A DNA stretch of 64,000 nt from Granulosicoccus sp045106855. Its GTDB lineage: Bacteria > Pseudomonadota > Gammaproteobacteria > Granulosicoccales > Granulosicoccaceae. This document shows, one piece after another, positions 1 to 8,821 of this stretch. How positions within the stretch are numbered: position 1 is the stretch's first letter; the number at the start of each line of letters is the position of its first letter. A program made the translations under genes and the position numbers. Where the stretch lies: contig JBGCFI010000002.1 in assembly GCA_045106855.1 (NCBI GenBank), forward strand, positions 191,078 through 255,077, written 5' to 3'. The notes beneath the pieces were generated by a model that was not told the DNA's origin, did not search any database, and saw only the letters and a list, made by a program, of their open reading frames with translations.

Positions 1-128
1 TGTGGCTGATGGTTTTCCTGTTTTCGGCAGCTACATCGATGAAACGATAGTGTGAGAGAGGCGACGTCAAGCTCTCGTTTAAAAGCCGGAGCCAGGCCAT
101 CTGACGTAAAGCAGCTCAATGCACCCCT

Positions 129-1094
129 TCAATCAATGAGTTGCGATAAGGACTGACGCAGTGATTTAGGAGCACATCCAAAGCGCTTGCTAAATACACG
201 ACTAAAGTGTGCACCACTGATAAATCCGCAACTATCAGCAATACGGCCTATGGGATCCTGACTTTGTCGAAGCATTTCATGTGCTCGTGCCAATCTCATT
301 TCAAGATAATACCTGGCCGGGCTTGTATTGTAATATCTTTGAAAAAGACGCTCCATGGCGCGCGTGGACATTCCCAGGTGTGCGGCGATTTCGCAGCGTT
401 TCAAAGGTTCATCCATATTGTTTCGCATCAACTGGATTGCGCGTTGCAGTTTTTCGGGCACGGGTATGGCTATGTCGCCGGCATAACCCGTTTCAGGTTC
501 CGGAGCCTGGCTTGTGTCAGCTCTGAGAATGTTGCGAATGGCATTAACCGTGTCAATGCTATCCATGCGTTGGATAAGTTGCAGCATGAGGTCGAAGCTA
601 CTGTTAGGACCAGCAGCTGACATTCGAGATCGATCCACAATCAGAGCTTCCGGCCTTACGAACATGGTCGGAAAGTGTTTATTTGCATAGTGGCGACTAT
701 CTGGGTGCAGGGCACAGGAAAAATGATCCATCAGTTGTGCATGGGCAAGCGCGATGCATCCATTCCATATGCCACCTAACGTGACTTTTGCCCGATCAGC
801 TTCGATCAGAAACCGGCTGGTTCTTTTGTTTTCAGTTAGTGAGCATCGAAAACCACCGCAGACAACGGTTATATCGGTCGAAGTGGGGTCTGCGTTTTTA
901 AGATGATAGTCTGCAGTTATCCGGATGCCCAGATCGCTGACTACCGGAGTTTGTGTCAGGCCAATGGTCTCAAACGCAAAGCGACGCTCGCCGAGCACCA
1001 GATTGGCGGTGGTCAACGCGTCGGCTGCCGCGGTGAAGGCGAGCAGGGAAAAATGAGGCTGGAGGATGAACTGCACCGTAAGAGCGTCTTGCAT
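129..1094 (-). CDS. GlxA/SouR-type AraC-family transcriptional regulator
   Basis: The 321-residue protein has an N-terminal DJ-1/PfpI (GATase1-like) domain at about residues 5-190 and a C-terminal AraC double helix-turn-helix at about 215-315, with the family-typical stretch GFISGAHFSRVFSKRFG near the end. This architecture defines the GATase1-AraC group that includes GbdR, SouR, CdhR and ArgR, regulators of carnitine, glycine betaine, sarcosine and arginine catabolism. It is divergent from the sarcosine oxidase genes with a 142-bp shared promoter region, so by analogy with Pseudomonas SouR it probably activates that operon in response to sarcosine or a relative. The function of the domain family is established; the inducer is inference from position. 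Confidence 0.88.
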   Translation of the reverse strand: MQDALTVQFILQPHFSLLAFTAAADALTTANLVLGERRFAFETIGLTQTPVVSDLGIRITADYHLKNADPTSTDITVVCGGFRCSLTENKRTSRFLIEADRAKVTLGGIWNGCIALAHAQLMDHFSCALHPDSRHYANKHFPTMFVRPEALIVDRSRMSAAGPNSSFDLMLQLIQRMDSIDTVNAIRNILRADTSQAPEPETGYAGDIAIPVPEKLQRAIQLMRNNMDEPLKRCEIAAHLGMSTRAMERLFQRYYNTSPARYYLEMRLARAHEMLRQSQDPIGRIADSCGFISGAHFSRVFSKRFGCAPKSLRQSLSQLID

Positions 1095-1164
1095 GGGTTA
1101 GTTTTTACGTAAATAATGTCGCATTTAGCCATAAACGACGTTATTAGGCAAAAAATGTACGTTT

Positions 1165-1188
1165 GTAGTCACAATTGTGAGCGACTAC
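1165..1188. promoter_or_regulatory. Candidate operator palindrome in the regulator/soxB divergent region
   Basis: A perfect 12-bp palindrome TCACAATTGTGA at 1169-1180 lies inside a larger inverted pair GTAGTC (1165-1170) and GACTAC (1183-1188). It sits about 50 bp upstream of the soxB start and 71 bp from the regulator start, a suitable place for a shared operator. AraC-type proteins often bind direct repeats, so a different regulator is equally possible. No clear -35/-10 pair could be assigned. Confidence 0.4.
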
Positions 1189-1236
1189 GGCACCACAATA
1201 GGCTCACCTTAATTTCCAGCCGTCAGCAGCCTTCGT

Positions 1237-2490
1237 ATGAGTCGATTTTCCGGATTTGGCCTGATCAAACAGGCGTATAGGCACCAGGAACACTGGCAAA
1301 GAATGTGGCGCAATCCTGTGCCAAAAAAACACTACGACATCGTGATTGTGGGTGGTGGTGGGCACGGTCTGGCCACAGCGTTCTATCTGGCAAAGTTACA
1401 TGACAAGGTCAATATCGCTGTTATCGAAAAGGGCTGGATAGGTGGTGGGAATACTGGTCGAAATACGACGATTGTCCGCTCTAATTATCTATGGGATGAA
1501 GCGGCGCATTTGTATGAACATGCCATGAAGTTATGGGAAGGCCTATCCCAGGAATTGAACTACAACGTCATGTTCTCTCAACGTGGTGTCATGAATCTGG
1601 GTCATACGCTGCAGGATATGCGTGACATTCAAAGGCGTGTGAATGCAAACCGGCTAAACGGGATAGACGGAGAAGTGCTGGATGCTCAGCAGTGCGCCGA
1701 GATCGTACCGATCATGGATTGTTCTGGCAGTACCCGTTATCCGGTACTCGGCGCTTCCTGGCAACCCCGCGCAGGCGTTGCGCGTCACGATGCAGTGGCC
1801 TGGGGTTTTGCCCGCGGTGCTGACAGTTATGGCGTAGATATTATTCAACAAACTGAGGTAACCAATATCATTGTCGAAGATGGCGCTGCGGTGGGAGTTG
1901 ATACAAAGCAACACGGAGTCATCAAGGCTGATCGAATAGGCTGTGTGGCTGCCGGTAACTCTGGTGTGCTGGCAGGGTATGCTGGTTTCGAGCTCCCCAT
2001 AGAATCACATCCGCTGCAGGCCTATGTATCAGAACCGATCAAACCCATACTTGATACCGTGGTTATGTCAAATGCGGTGCATGGATATATGTCTCAATCG
2101 GACAAAGGTGATCTTGTGATTGGTGCTGGCATTGATGGTTATGTGGGCTATGGCCAACGCGGCTCATTCCCGGTTATCGAGCATACGATGCATGCGATCC
2201 TCGAATTGTTTCCACAAGTGTCACGCGTACACATGAATCGTCAGTGGGGTGGCATTGTGGATACAACACCTGATGCCTGTCCGGTCATTTCCAAGACGCC
2301 TGTCGAAAATCTGTTTTTCAATTGTGGATGGGGGACTGGTGGATTCAAGGCGACTCCGGGTTCAGGTCATGTGTTTGCCGATCTTCTTGCTAACGGAGAA
2401 CCCAACGAACTCGCCAGACCGTTCAATTACTGGCGTTTTCATGATGGCTCTCTTATTGACGAACATGGAGCTGCAGGCGTAGCTCATTAA
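1237..2490 (+). CDS. soxB: Sarcosine oxidase, beta subunit
   Basis: This 417-residue protein is the FAD-binding catalytic subunit of heterotetrameric sarcosine oxidase, which oxidatively demethylates sarcosine to glycine with one-carbon transfer to tetrahydrofolate. The start MSRFSGFGLIKQA and the following WRNPVPKKHYDIVIVGGGGHG match the conserved SoxB N-terminus: dinucleotide-binding GxGxxG at about residues 38-43, then the GGGNTGRNTTIVRSNYLWDE segment of the subunit. Length agrees with the family. It is the first gene of soxB-soxD-soxA-soxG, all on one strand with gaps from 91 bp down to 4-bp overlaps. Confidence 0.97.
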   Translation: MSRFSGFGLIKQAYRHQEHWQRMWRNPVPKKHYDIVIVGGGGHGLATAFYLAKLHDKVNIAVIEKGWIGGGNTGRNTTIVRSNYLWDEAAHLYEHAMKLWEGLSQELNYNVMFSQRGVMNLGHTLQDMRDIQRRVNANRLNGIDGEVLDAQQCAEIVPIMDCSGSTRYPVLGASWQPRAGVARHDAVAWGFARGADSYGVDIIQQTEVTNIIVEDGAAVGVDTKQHGVIKADRIGCVAAGNSGVLAGYAGFELPIESHPLQAYVSEPIKPILDTVVMSNAVHGYMSQSDKGDLVIGAGIDGYVGYGQRGSFPVIEHTMHAILELFPQVSRVHMNRQWGGIVDTTPDACPVISKTPVENLFFNCGWGTGGFKATPGSGHVFADLLANGEPNELARPFNYWRFHDGSLIDEHGAAGVAH

Positions 2491-2581
2491 TCAACAGTAC
2501 ATCTTCAGTCGCGTTTCAACACGCGATCGAAAAAGTGCTTTTGCCAATCTAATTTAGTAATTACCTACGGTTACATCTATC

Positions 2582-2935
2582 ATGTTTCTGATTCATTGCC
2601 CGTACTGCGAAGAGCATCGTGAAGAAGACGAGTTTCATGCAGCCGGTCAGGCGCATATGCCAAGGCCGCTAGATCCTGATTCAATGACGGATGAACAATG
2701 GGCCAATTACCTGTATTTCCGTAAAAATCCACGCGGTGAACATCGTGAGCTGTGGGTACATTCGGCTGGCTGCGGTAAGTACTTTAACGTATCGCGTAAT
2801 ACACAGACTTACGAAATCTACCAGACATACAAGGCAGGCACGTTTCTCGATCCAGATCCTGACCGATTGATGAGTACCAGCGGGTCAATACTTAACTACC
2901 GCACAGCGTCCAAAGATCCGGGCAAATCATCATGA
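2582..2935 (+). CDS. soxD: Sarcosine oxidase, delta subunit
   Basis: A 117-residue protein beginning MFLIHCPYCEEHREEDEF. It is the small zinc-binding subunit of heterotetrameric sarcosine oxidase. Candidate metal ligands are Cys6 and Cys9 of the CPYC motif, a nearby His, and Cys in the HSAGCGKYF segment at about residue 63, all characteristic of SoxD. It has no known catalytic role but is needed for the complex. Its stop overlaps the soxA start by 4 bp (ATGA), indicating translational coupling. Gene order B-D-A-G is the usual one. Confidence 0.96.
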   Translation: MFLIHCPYCEEHREEDEFHAAGQAHMPRPLDPDSMTDEQWANYLYFRKNPRGEHRELWVHSAGCGKYFNVSRNTQTYEIYQTYKAGTFLDPDPDRLMSTSGSILNYRTASKDPGKSS

Positions 2936-5900
2936 TGAGTCGAGACCAACTGTTGATTCAGCAGAAAAACCGTCTCGCCGCCGGTGGGCGCATCAACAGA
3001 AACAAGCCTATCCAGTTTACCTACGCTGGCCGACCCCTGATGGGATACGAAGGCGATACGCTTGCATCAGCGTTGTTAGCCAATGGTGTGGACATCGTCG
3101 GTCGCAGTTTTAAATATGGCCGGCCACGCGGCATCATGAGCGCAGGAGTGGAAGAGCCTAACGCCATCATGCAGATAGGTTCAACCGAGGCAACCCAGAC
3201 TCCCAATATTAAAGCTACAGAGCAGATGCTCTATCAGGGACTTGCCTGCAAACCCGTGAATGGCTGGCCGAATGCCGATTTCGATCTCATGGGTGTTCTT
3301 GGCAGAATAGGTGGTGATCTGATGACCCCTGGGTTTTACTACAAGACATTCATGTGGCCCAAGTCACAGTGGCTGACTTACGAAAAATTTATACGCAAAG
3401 CAGCCGGCCTGGGTCGTAGCCCCAAGGTGCCTGATGTGGATCGGTATGATCATATGCACCATCACGCTGATGTCGTGATCGTCGGGGCGGGTCCCGCGGG
3501 ACTGAGCGCTGCTTTGAGTGCTGCTAAAAGTGGTGCGCGTGTTTTGGTTGCCGATGAACGCAACGAGTTCGGCGGATCACTGCTTTTCAGTAACGAGGCT
3601 ATGGATGGGAAGCCTGCCATGCAATGGGTCTCGGAGGTGGTGGCCCAGCTTAGCTCGAACGAACGAGTCACCCTTTTAAACAATGCAACGGTCAATGGAT
3701 ACCACGATCACAATTTTCTGACCATCAGTGAAAGGCGCACAGATCATCAAGCTGAGCATGCCCCGGTCGGAAAGGTAAGACAAAGGTTGCATAAAGTTCG
3801 TGCGGGCAGTGTGGTACTGGCCACCGGTGCACATGAACGACCACTAGTGTTTGCAAACAATGACGTGCCAGGGTGCATGGTCGCTTCGAGCATATCGCAT
3901 TACATCAATCGTTTTGCAGTTGTGCCAGGTCAGCGCCTGGTGGTCGTCACCAGTAACGATAGTGGCTATCAGTGTGCGTTTGACTGGGCGGACGCGGGGC
4001 GCGAAGTCGTCGCTATTGTCGATACGCGCAGTAGTCCTGATGGCTCTGTTACAGAGTTCGCCTCGCAACGCGGTATCAGAATAATTACAGGATCTGCGCT
4101 GATCGAGGCGCGCGGTAAAAAGCGTGTTAACGGTGCGGTGGTAGCACCTGTTAATCATGCTGCCTCGTTTGTCGCAGGTGACTCGCAGCTACTTGTCTGT
4201 GACACGATTGCCAGCAGCGGAGGCTGGAGTCCTGCAGTGCATTTGTCCTGTCACACCGGCAGTCGCCCTGTATGGTCCGAAAGCATTAACGGCTTCGTCC
4301 CGGGCCCCACGACAGAACAGCGATGGACTGCAGGTGCTTTGAGTGGATTAGCGGGATTGGCGGAAGCACTCAATGATGGCAACACTGCAGGTGCTAGCGC
4401 TGCCGCAGCATCAGGTCATCAGCAGGTAGATGACACACCAGCGAAGCTACCTATGACGTCTTCCACAAATGAGAGTGTTTGTGCTGCTATGTCCGTGTAC
4501 TTGTTGCCGCATACACAGCCATGTAGTCGAGCGCCAAAACAGTTTGTTGACATGCAGAATGATGTGACCGCTGCCGGAATTGAGATGACTACGCGAGAAG
4601 GATTCGAGTCAATAGAACATGTAAAGCGCTATACCGCACTGGGATTTGGTACGGACCAGGGCAAGACAGGCAACATCAACGGTATGGCGATCGTTGCTAA
4701 AGCATTGGGCAAGAGTATTGAAGAGACCGGTACAACGGTTTTTCGACCGAACTACACCCCGGTAAGCTTTGGCGTTGTGGCCGGTGCGCATACAGGTTCA
4801 CTGTTTGATCCCCAGCGATTTACCCCGATGCATGAGTGGCACCTGGATCAAGGTGCTGAATTTGAGAATGTAGGACAGTGGAAACGACCATGGTATTACC
4901 CGCAAAGCGATGAAACCCTTGAGCAGGCCATTGCGCGAGAACAGCTTGCTACGCGGAACAGTGTAGGTATTCTGGATGCATCAACACTTGGCAAGATTGA
5001 TATTCAAGGCAAGGATGCACGTGAGTTTCTCGGGCGAGTCTATACCAATGCCTGGGCGAAGTTACAACCTGGTCAGTGTCGATATGGTCTTATGTGTGGA
5101 GAGGATGGCATGGTGATGGATGACGGTGTCACTGCTTGTCTTGCCGAAAACCACTTTCATATGACGACAACTACGGGAGGCGCGGCAAGCGTCCTTTCAT
5201 GGCTTGAGATTTACCATCAAACTGACTGGCCAGAGCTGGAAGTGTTCTTCAACAGTGTGACTGATCACTGGGCGACCATGGCAATTGCAGGTCCCAACGC
5301 GCGCAAGTTGCTTGAAAAACTCACCGACGCTGACGTTAGCGCAGATAGCTTCAAATTCATGCAATGGATCAACGCAACGGTGGCAGGGGTTCCCGCAAGA
5401 GTTTTCCGTATCTCTTTCACTGGGGATCTATCTTTCGAAATTAATGTGCCTGCCCACTATGGTCTTGCTGTCTGGAGGGCTGTATTCGAGGCCGGACGGG
5501 AATTTGATCTCACGCCCTACGGTACGGAGACAATGCACGTTTTACGCGCCGAGAAGGGCTTTATTATCGTCGGACAAGACACAGACGGATCCATGACACC
5601 GATCGATATCAATCATGGATGGGCGGTTGCCAAGAGTAAACCGTTCAGTTTTATCGGCAAGCGCGGTATGCAACGTGCTGATTGTCTACGTAGCGATAGA
5701 AAACAGTTGGTAGGCTTGATGACAACGGACCCGGATGCACAGCTTCCGGAGGGCGCACAGGCTGTGCGTGATCCAAAGGAGCCAATACCCATGACCATGG
5801 TTGGCCATGTGACTTCCAGTTATCACAGTGCGTATCTTGACAGGCGTATTGCCATGGGCGTGATAAAAGACGGCTTGGCGCGTATGGGTGAAAAAGTGTA

Positions 5901-5988
5901 CTTCCCGTTGCGCAATGGCTCTATTGTTGAAGCGGTTATTTGTTCCACGATCTTTGTTGATCCCGATAACAACAGGCAAAAAGCATGA
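2932..5988 (+). CDS. soxA: Sarcosine oxidase, alpha subunit
   Basis: The 1018-residue large subunit carries, in order, an N-terminal ferredoxin-like/2Fe-2S-fold domain that lacks the cluster cysteines (about residues 20-110), a pyridine-nucleotide-disulfide oxidoreductase region with the dinucleotide-binding motif VVIVGAGPAGLS at about 181-192, and a C-terminal GcvT/aminomethyltransferase-type folate-binding domain from about 610 to the end. In the known enzyme this subunit binds NAD+ and tetrahydrofolate, and captures the methyl group removed by SoxB as 5,10-methylene-THF. Length is normal (about 965-1020). It overlaps soxD and soxG by 4 bp each, which fits stoichiometric expression. Confidence 0.96.
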   Translation: MMSRDQLLIQQKNRLAAGGRINRNKPIQFTYAGRPLMGYEGDTLASALLANGVDIVGRSFKYGRPRGIMSAGVEEPNAIMQIGSTEATQTPNIKATEQMLYQGLACKPVNGWPNADFDLMGVLGRIGGDLMTPGFYYKTFMWPKSQWLTYEKFIRKAAGLGRSPKVPDVDRYDHMHHHADVVIVGAGPAGLSAALSAAKSGARVLVADERNEFGGSLLFSNEAMDGKPAMQWVSEVVAQLSSNERVTLLNNATVNGYHDHNFLTISERRTDHQAEHAPVGKVRQRLHKVRAGSVVLATGAHERPLVFANNDVPGCMVASSISHYINRFAVVPGQRLVVVTSNDSGYQCAFDWADAGREVVAIVDTRSSPDGSVTEFASQRGIRIITGSALIEARGKKRVNGAVVAPVNHAASFVAGDSQLLVCDTIASSGGWSPAVHLSCHTGSRPVWSESINGFVPGPTTEQRWTAGALSGLAGLAEALNDGNTAGASAAAASGHQQVDDTPAKLPMTSSTNESVCAAMSVYLLPHTQPCSRAPKQFVDMQNDVTAAGIEMTTREGFESIEHVKRYTALGFGTDQGKTGNINGMAIVAKALGKSIEETGTTVFRPNYTPVSFGVVAGAHTGSLFDPQRFTPMHEWHLDQGAEFENVGQWKRPWYYPQSDETLEQAIAREQLATRNSVGILDASTLGKIDIQGKDAREFLGRVYTNAWAKLQPGQCRYGLMCGEDGMVMDDGVTACLAENHFHMTTTTGGAASVLSWLEIYHQTDWPELEVFFNSVTDHWATMAIAGPNARKLLEKLTDADVSADSFKFMQWINATVAGVPARVFRISFTGDLSFEINVPAHYGLAVWRAVFEAGREFDLTPYGTETMHVLRAEKGFIIVGQDTDGSMTPIDINHGWAVAKSKPFSFIGKRGMQRADCLRSDRKQLVGLMTTDPDAQLPEGAQAVRDPKEPIPMTMVGHVTSSYHSAYLDRRIAMGVIKDGLARMGEKVYFPLRNGSIVEAVICSTIFVDPDNNRQKA

Positions 5989-6665
5989 GTAAGTCAGCAT
6001 TGGTGGCTGTAATGGATCAGTTCCCGGATAAGACGACTAGCAAAAGCACTATGTGTTCAGCACTGGTGCACGTTGGATTGCCCAATGTCGGCAATTCTGT
6101 TCAGATGGAACAGTCTTCTGCACAAACCGTCTATGTTCAGGAGCGTCCGGTAACTGGTTTTTTATTGTTACGGGCAAGTGAGCAGTCAAATGCCTTGAGC
6201 GAGGCGCTGCAGGATCGCTGTGGGCTAGCGCTTAGTTCAAGGCTACAAAGCGATACCAACGATGAATATTGTGTTCGCTGGATGTCGCCGGATAGCTGGC
6301 TGTTAACGTGCCCACTTGATCAGGCCTATGCTATCGAGATTGACTTGCGCAAGGCCGTAGACGCTCATATCGGTATTGTAAATGTATCTGGTGGTTACAG
6401 TATTCTAGAGTTATCTGGCAATCGTGCACGTGACGTGTTGATGAAGAGCACGGGCTACGACACTCATCCGGATAATTTTGCCGAAGGTAAGGTTGTCAAC
6501 ACGACGTTTGCCAAAGCTCAGGTGACTTTACGTAGTGTCGAACTGAACCAAGGGTGGGGCAGATACGAACTGATTGTTCGACGAAGCTTTTGTGATTATG
6601 TCTGGATGTGGATTCAACAAGCCTCAGAGGAGTTCGGCCTGGACGCATCGACAGGCACTTATTGA
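5985..6665 (+). CDS. soxG: Sarcosine oxidase, gamma subunit
   Basis: A 226-residue protein, last gene of the operon, starting in an ATGA overlap with soxA. The segment from about residue 95 onward (WMSPDSWLLTCP, then VNVSGGYSILELSGNRARDVL) is the conserved SoxG/GcvT-related core that packs against SoxA. The N-terminal 40 residues are less conserved. No hairpin terminator is obvious after the stop; the next gene lies on the other strand. Confidence 0.93.
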   Translation: MSKSALVAVMDQFPDKTTSKSTMCSALVHVGLPNVGNSVQMEQSSAQTVYVQERPVTGFLLLRASEQSNALSEALQDRCGLALSSRLQSDTNDEYCVRWMSPDSWLLTCPLDQAYAIEIDLRKAVDAHIGIVNVSGGYSILELSGNRARDVLMKSTGYDTHPDNFAEGKVVNTTFAKAQVTLRSVELNQGWGRYELIVRRSFCDYVWMWIQQASEEFGLDASTGTY

Positions 6666-7014
6666 ATCAGCTGTTTCGGTTTATAATGGGTGGGCACAGA
6701 GAAAGGAACGGCGCTTTGTAAGGTGTTGGTCGCTTTTTACTCAAACTCCTTTTTTTATTTATGAAACTCTGGTCCTAGCCTGACACAGGTAGGGCGATTC
6801 TGAGTTGTCTGTCCGGATTTTGATAGTTGGAGGCTCGAATTCTCAGAGCTGACGTTGTCCACGTAGATTGTCAATCGTCTCTGGAGTGCCCAATCCAGCA
6901 GTCGAGAAGTTTCGAACCCTGGCAAATTGCTTGCCTTCTAGCCGGCAGGGCCGTCCTCAATATAGTCGTTCAAAGAAAGACGAAACGAACCTTCCAGGTC
7001 ACAGCTTGCAGGTA
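6666..7014. other. Intergenic space between convergent soxG and the LysE-family gene
   Basis: This 349-bp stretch contains only short open frames without family resemblance or convincing ribosome-binding sites. No strong hairpin with a T tract was found, although transcription from both sides must end here. I see no RNA gene. Confidence 0.5.
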
Positions 7015-7626
7015 TTATTGATCAGCAAGCGCTAGTTTCAAACCAAGAAAGGCAAATGTCCCTGCAAACGCTCCTTTAATCCAACGCATTACTCTTGGCG
7101 ATTCGATTACATACGTTCTTGCTTTCGCTGCAAACGCACCATAAACCACAAATACTGAAAATGTCATAAGCATGAAAACAATGGCGAGATAAGCTAAGTA
7201 TCCAATGGAGCCTGCCTTTTCGATTGGCACAAACTGAGGCAGGAATGCTACGAAAAACAGAGAGAGTTTTGGATTAAGGACATTCAATAATGTGCCTTCT
7301 ACAGCCGTGCGAAATAGTGATTTCTCTACAATGTTCTCGTCAATTTGCATCAAACCTTGATCTTTCAAGATGCTCCAGGCCATATAAAATAGATAGGCTA
7401 CCCCCAAATACTTGATGAATAGAAACGCAATAGCACTGGCGTGAAAAATAGCGGCAAGACCCAAAATACTAGCGGTCGCTGCAGGCACGATCCCGAAAGT
7501 GCAACCAATTGCAGCTGCGACACTGGGTTTAAAACCGCGACCTAAACCGATCGCAATAGTGTAAATAACCCCGGTGCCTGGCAATAAAACCACGACCAGA
7601 GAAGTCAGCAGAAATTCCACAGTCAT
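7015..7626 (-). CDS. LysE/RhtB-family amino-acid exporter
   Basis: A 203-residue hydrophobic protein with about six predicted membrane segments. The N-terminal region contains VVLLPGTGVIYTIAIGLGRG, the LysE-family signature around the first loop (PGP.....A...G...G), followed by AAIGCTFGI. Length is typical (about 200-210). Members export amino acids such as threonine, homoserine or lysine through the inner membrane. Substrate cannot be predicted. It is a single gene, convergent with soxG. Confidence 0.9.
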   Translation of the reverse strand: MTVEFLLTSLVVVLLPGTGVIYTIAIGLGRGFKPSVAAAIGCTFGIVPAATASILGLAAIFHASAIAFLFIKYLGVAYLFYMAWSILKDQGLMQIDENIVEKSLFRTAVEGTLLNVLNPKLSLFFVAFLPQFVPIEKAGSIGYLAYLAIVFMLMTFSVFVVYGAFAAKARTYVIESPRVMRWIKGAFAGTFAFLGLKLALADQ

Positions 7627-7692
7627 AATATTCTTTGCGTTTACTGTTTGCGGAGCGCTATTCTACCTTGAGTGACTTCTCTGGGTGCAATA

Positions 7693-8781
7693 TCATTGCG
7701 CTAACTGGAACAGCAGACTATCCAGCTCACTGGCTCTGCTATCGTTCAAGTCATCAGATAGATTGACGGATACACTGTACCCGTTAGGATAAACTGCGAA
7801 GTAAGCGCCGAACCGACCGCTTTGTTCGGAACTTTGCCATGTAAAGCTGCCAGCGTGCCAGAAAACAGCGCCAGAAGGGCTCAGTAGCATTAGTGTGCCC
7901 AGGCTATAACGAACGTTCCCATTCACTGTTGTGAATAGCGTTGTCGTGTCAGGATCCTGCCCTATGATGTTATCGGGTTTGTAGTAAGCATTTACAAACG
8001 TCAGATAATCAGTAGCGGAAATTTCCCAGCCACCAAATGCACTTAACAGAGTCCAGGTGGGTGATAGTCGCGCCGAGGTTATTCCTAGTGGCTGCAACAC
8101 CTGTTGTTGGCACCAGTTTTCATAGTCATCCTGAACGATGGCTTCTATGATAATGCCGAGAATCAGGTAGTTAGCATTGGCATAGACGTATCCTGATCCG
8201 GGGTCAGCGGCTAATCCGTCTCTGGCGATAAACTCTAGTTGCCAGTTTTTCTGTTCAAGGCGCATAGTGGGAATTGTTGTGCCTAGTACCGATACATGTG
8301 CCGTGTGTATCCCACTGTTGTGGGTCAGTAGCTGCAGAACGGTAATATCCCTGAGTCTATCGTCACTTGTTTCCAGGCCTGCCAACGTTGCAGGCATCAC
8401 TTCGCCTAATTTTGCTGATGTCTGGAAATTGCCCAGTTCCAAAGCCTTTATCGTGCACACTGCAGTGATTGCTTTAGAGAGTGAAGCAACCGGCGCAATG
8501 TCAGTCGCTTGCCGGTTTACTCCGGCGCTATCGACTAGCTCACCTTCGTAAGCCACTGCAATTGCACCGGCGGATAGTTCTTGTTCATTAAGGAAATTCG
8601 TAAAATCTGAAATTACAGCGGATGATTTTTCAGTGATATCGTTATTAGTCACTAAAGGAGAGGATTCATTCCCGGGTTCTTGTGTAACGTTATTGTTCGT
8701 TAAATCAGAGCTACCACAGCTGATGCCAATTAAAGCGATCAGTAAAACCAAACACGGGGTTGTTACGCGATTCAGCATCAT
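7693..8781 (-). CDS. Serine beta-lactamase-like hydrolase, exported (probable lipoprotein)
   Basis: A class C beta-lactamase/D-Ala-D-Ala carboxypeptidase-fold protein. All three active-site elements are visible: SLSK (SxxK nucleophile and general base, near residue 100), YAN (YxN, in YVYANANY) and HAG (HxG, in FWHAGSF). The N-terminus is a signal peptide followed by GISCGSS, an imperfect lipobox, so membrane anchoring is likely but not certain. I prefer the ATG at 8781 to the TTG six bases upstream. These proteins act on peptidoglycan peptides or esters; the sequence does not tell which. It stands alone, just downstream of the GH32 operon on the same strand with 40 bp between. Confidence 0.85.
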   Translation of the reverse strand: MMLNRVTTPCLVLLIALIGISCGSSDLTNNNVTQEPGNESSPLVTNNDITEKSSAVISDFTNFLNEQELSAGAIAVAYEGELVDSAGVNRQATDIAPVASLSKAITAVCTIKALELGNFQTSAKLGEVMPATLAGLETSDDRLRDITVLQLLTHNSGIHTAHVSVLGTTIPTMRLEQKNWQLEFIARDGLAADPGSGYVYANANYLILGIIIEAIVQDDYENWCQQQVLQPLGITSARLSPTWTLLSAFGGWEISATDYLTFVNAYYKPDNIIGQDPDTTTLFTTVNGNVRYSLGTLMLLSPSGAVFWHAGSFTWQSSEQSGRFGAYFAVYPNGYSVSVNLSDDLNDSRASELDSLLFQLAQ

Positions 8782-8821
8782 TGGCAATATCGAACGGATC
8801 AGCTCAAGACTATATCATCGT

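Noticed and set aside
2..55. Plus-strand frame reading VADGFPVFGSYIDETIV then stop, reminiscent of the YGSYIDE segment of RHS repeats
   Set aside because: Only 17 residues are visible at the window edge; too short to call a truncated RHS gene without the flanking sequence.
6827..7021. 64-codon plus-strand frame after soxG
   Set aside because: No ribosome-binding site or domain features, and it runs into the LysE gene on the opposite strand.
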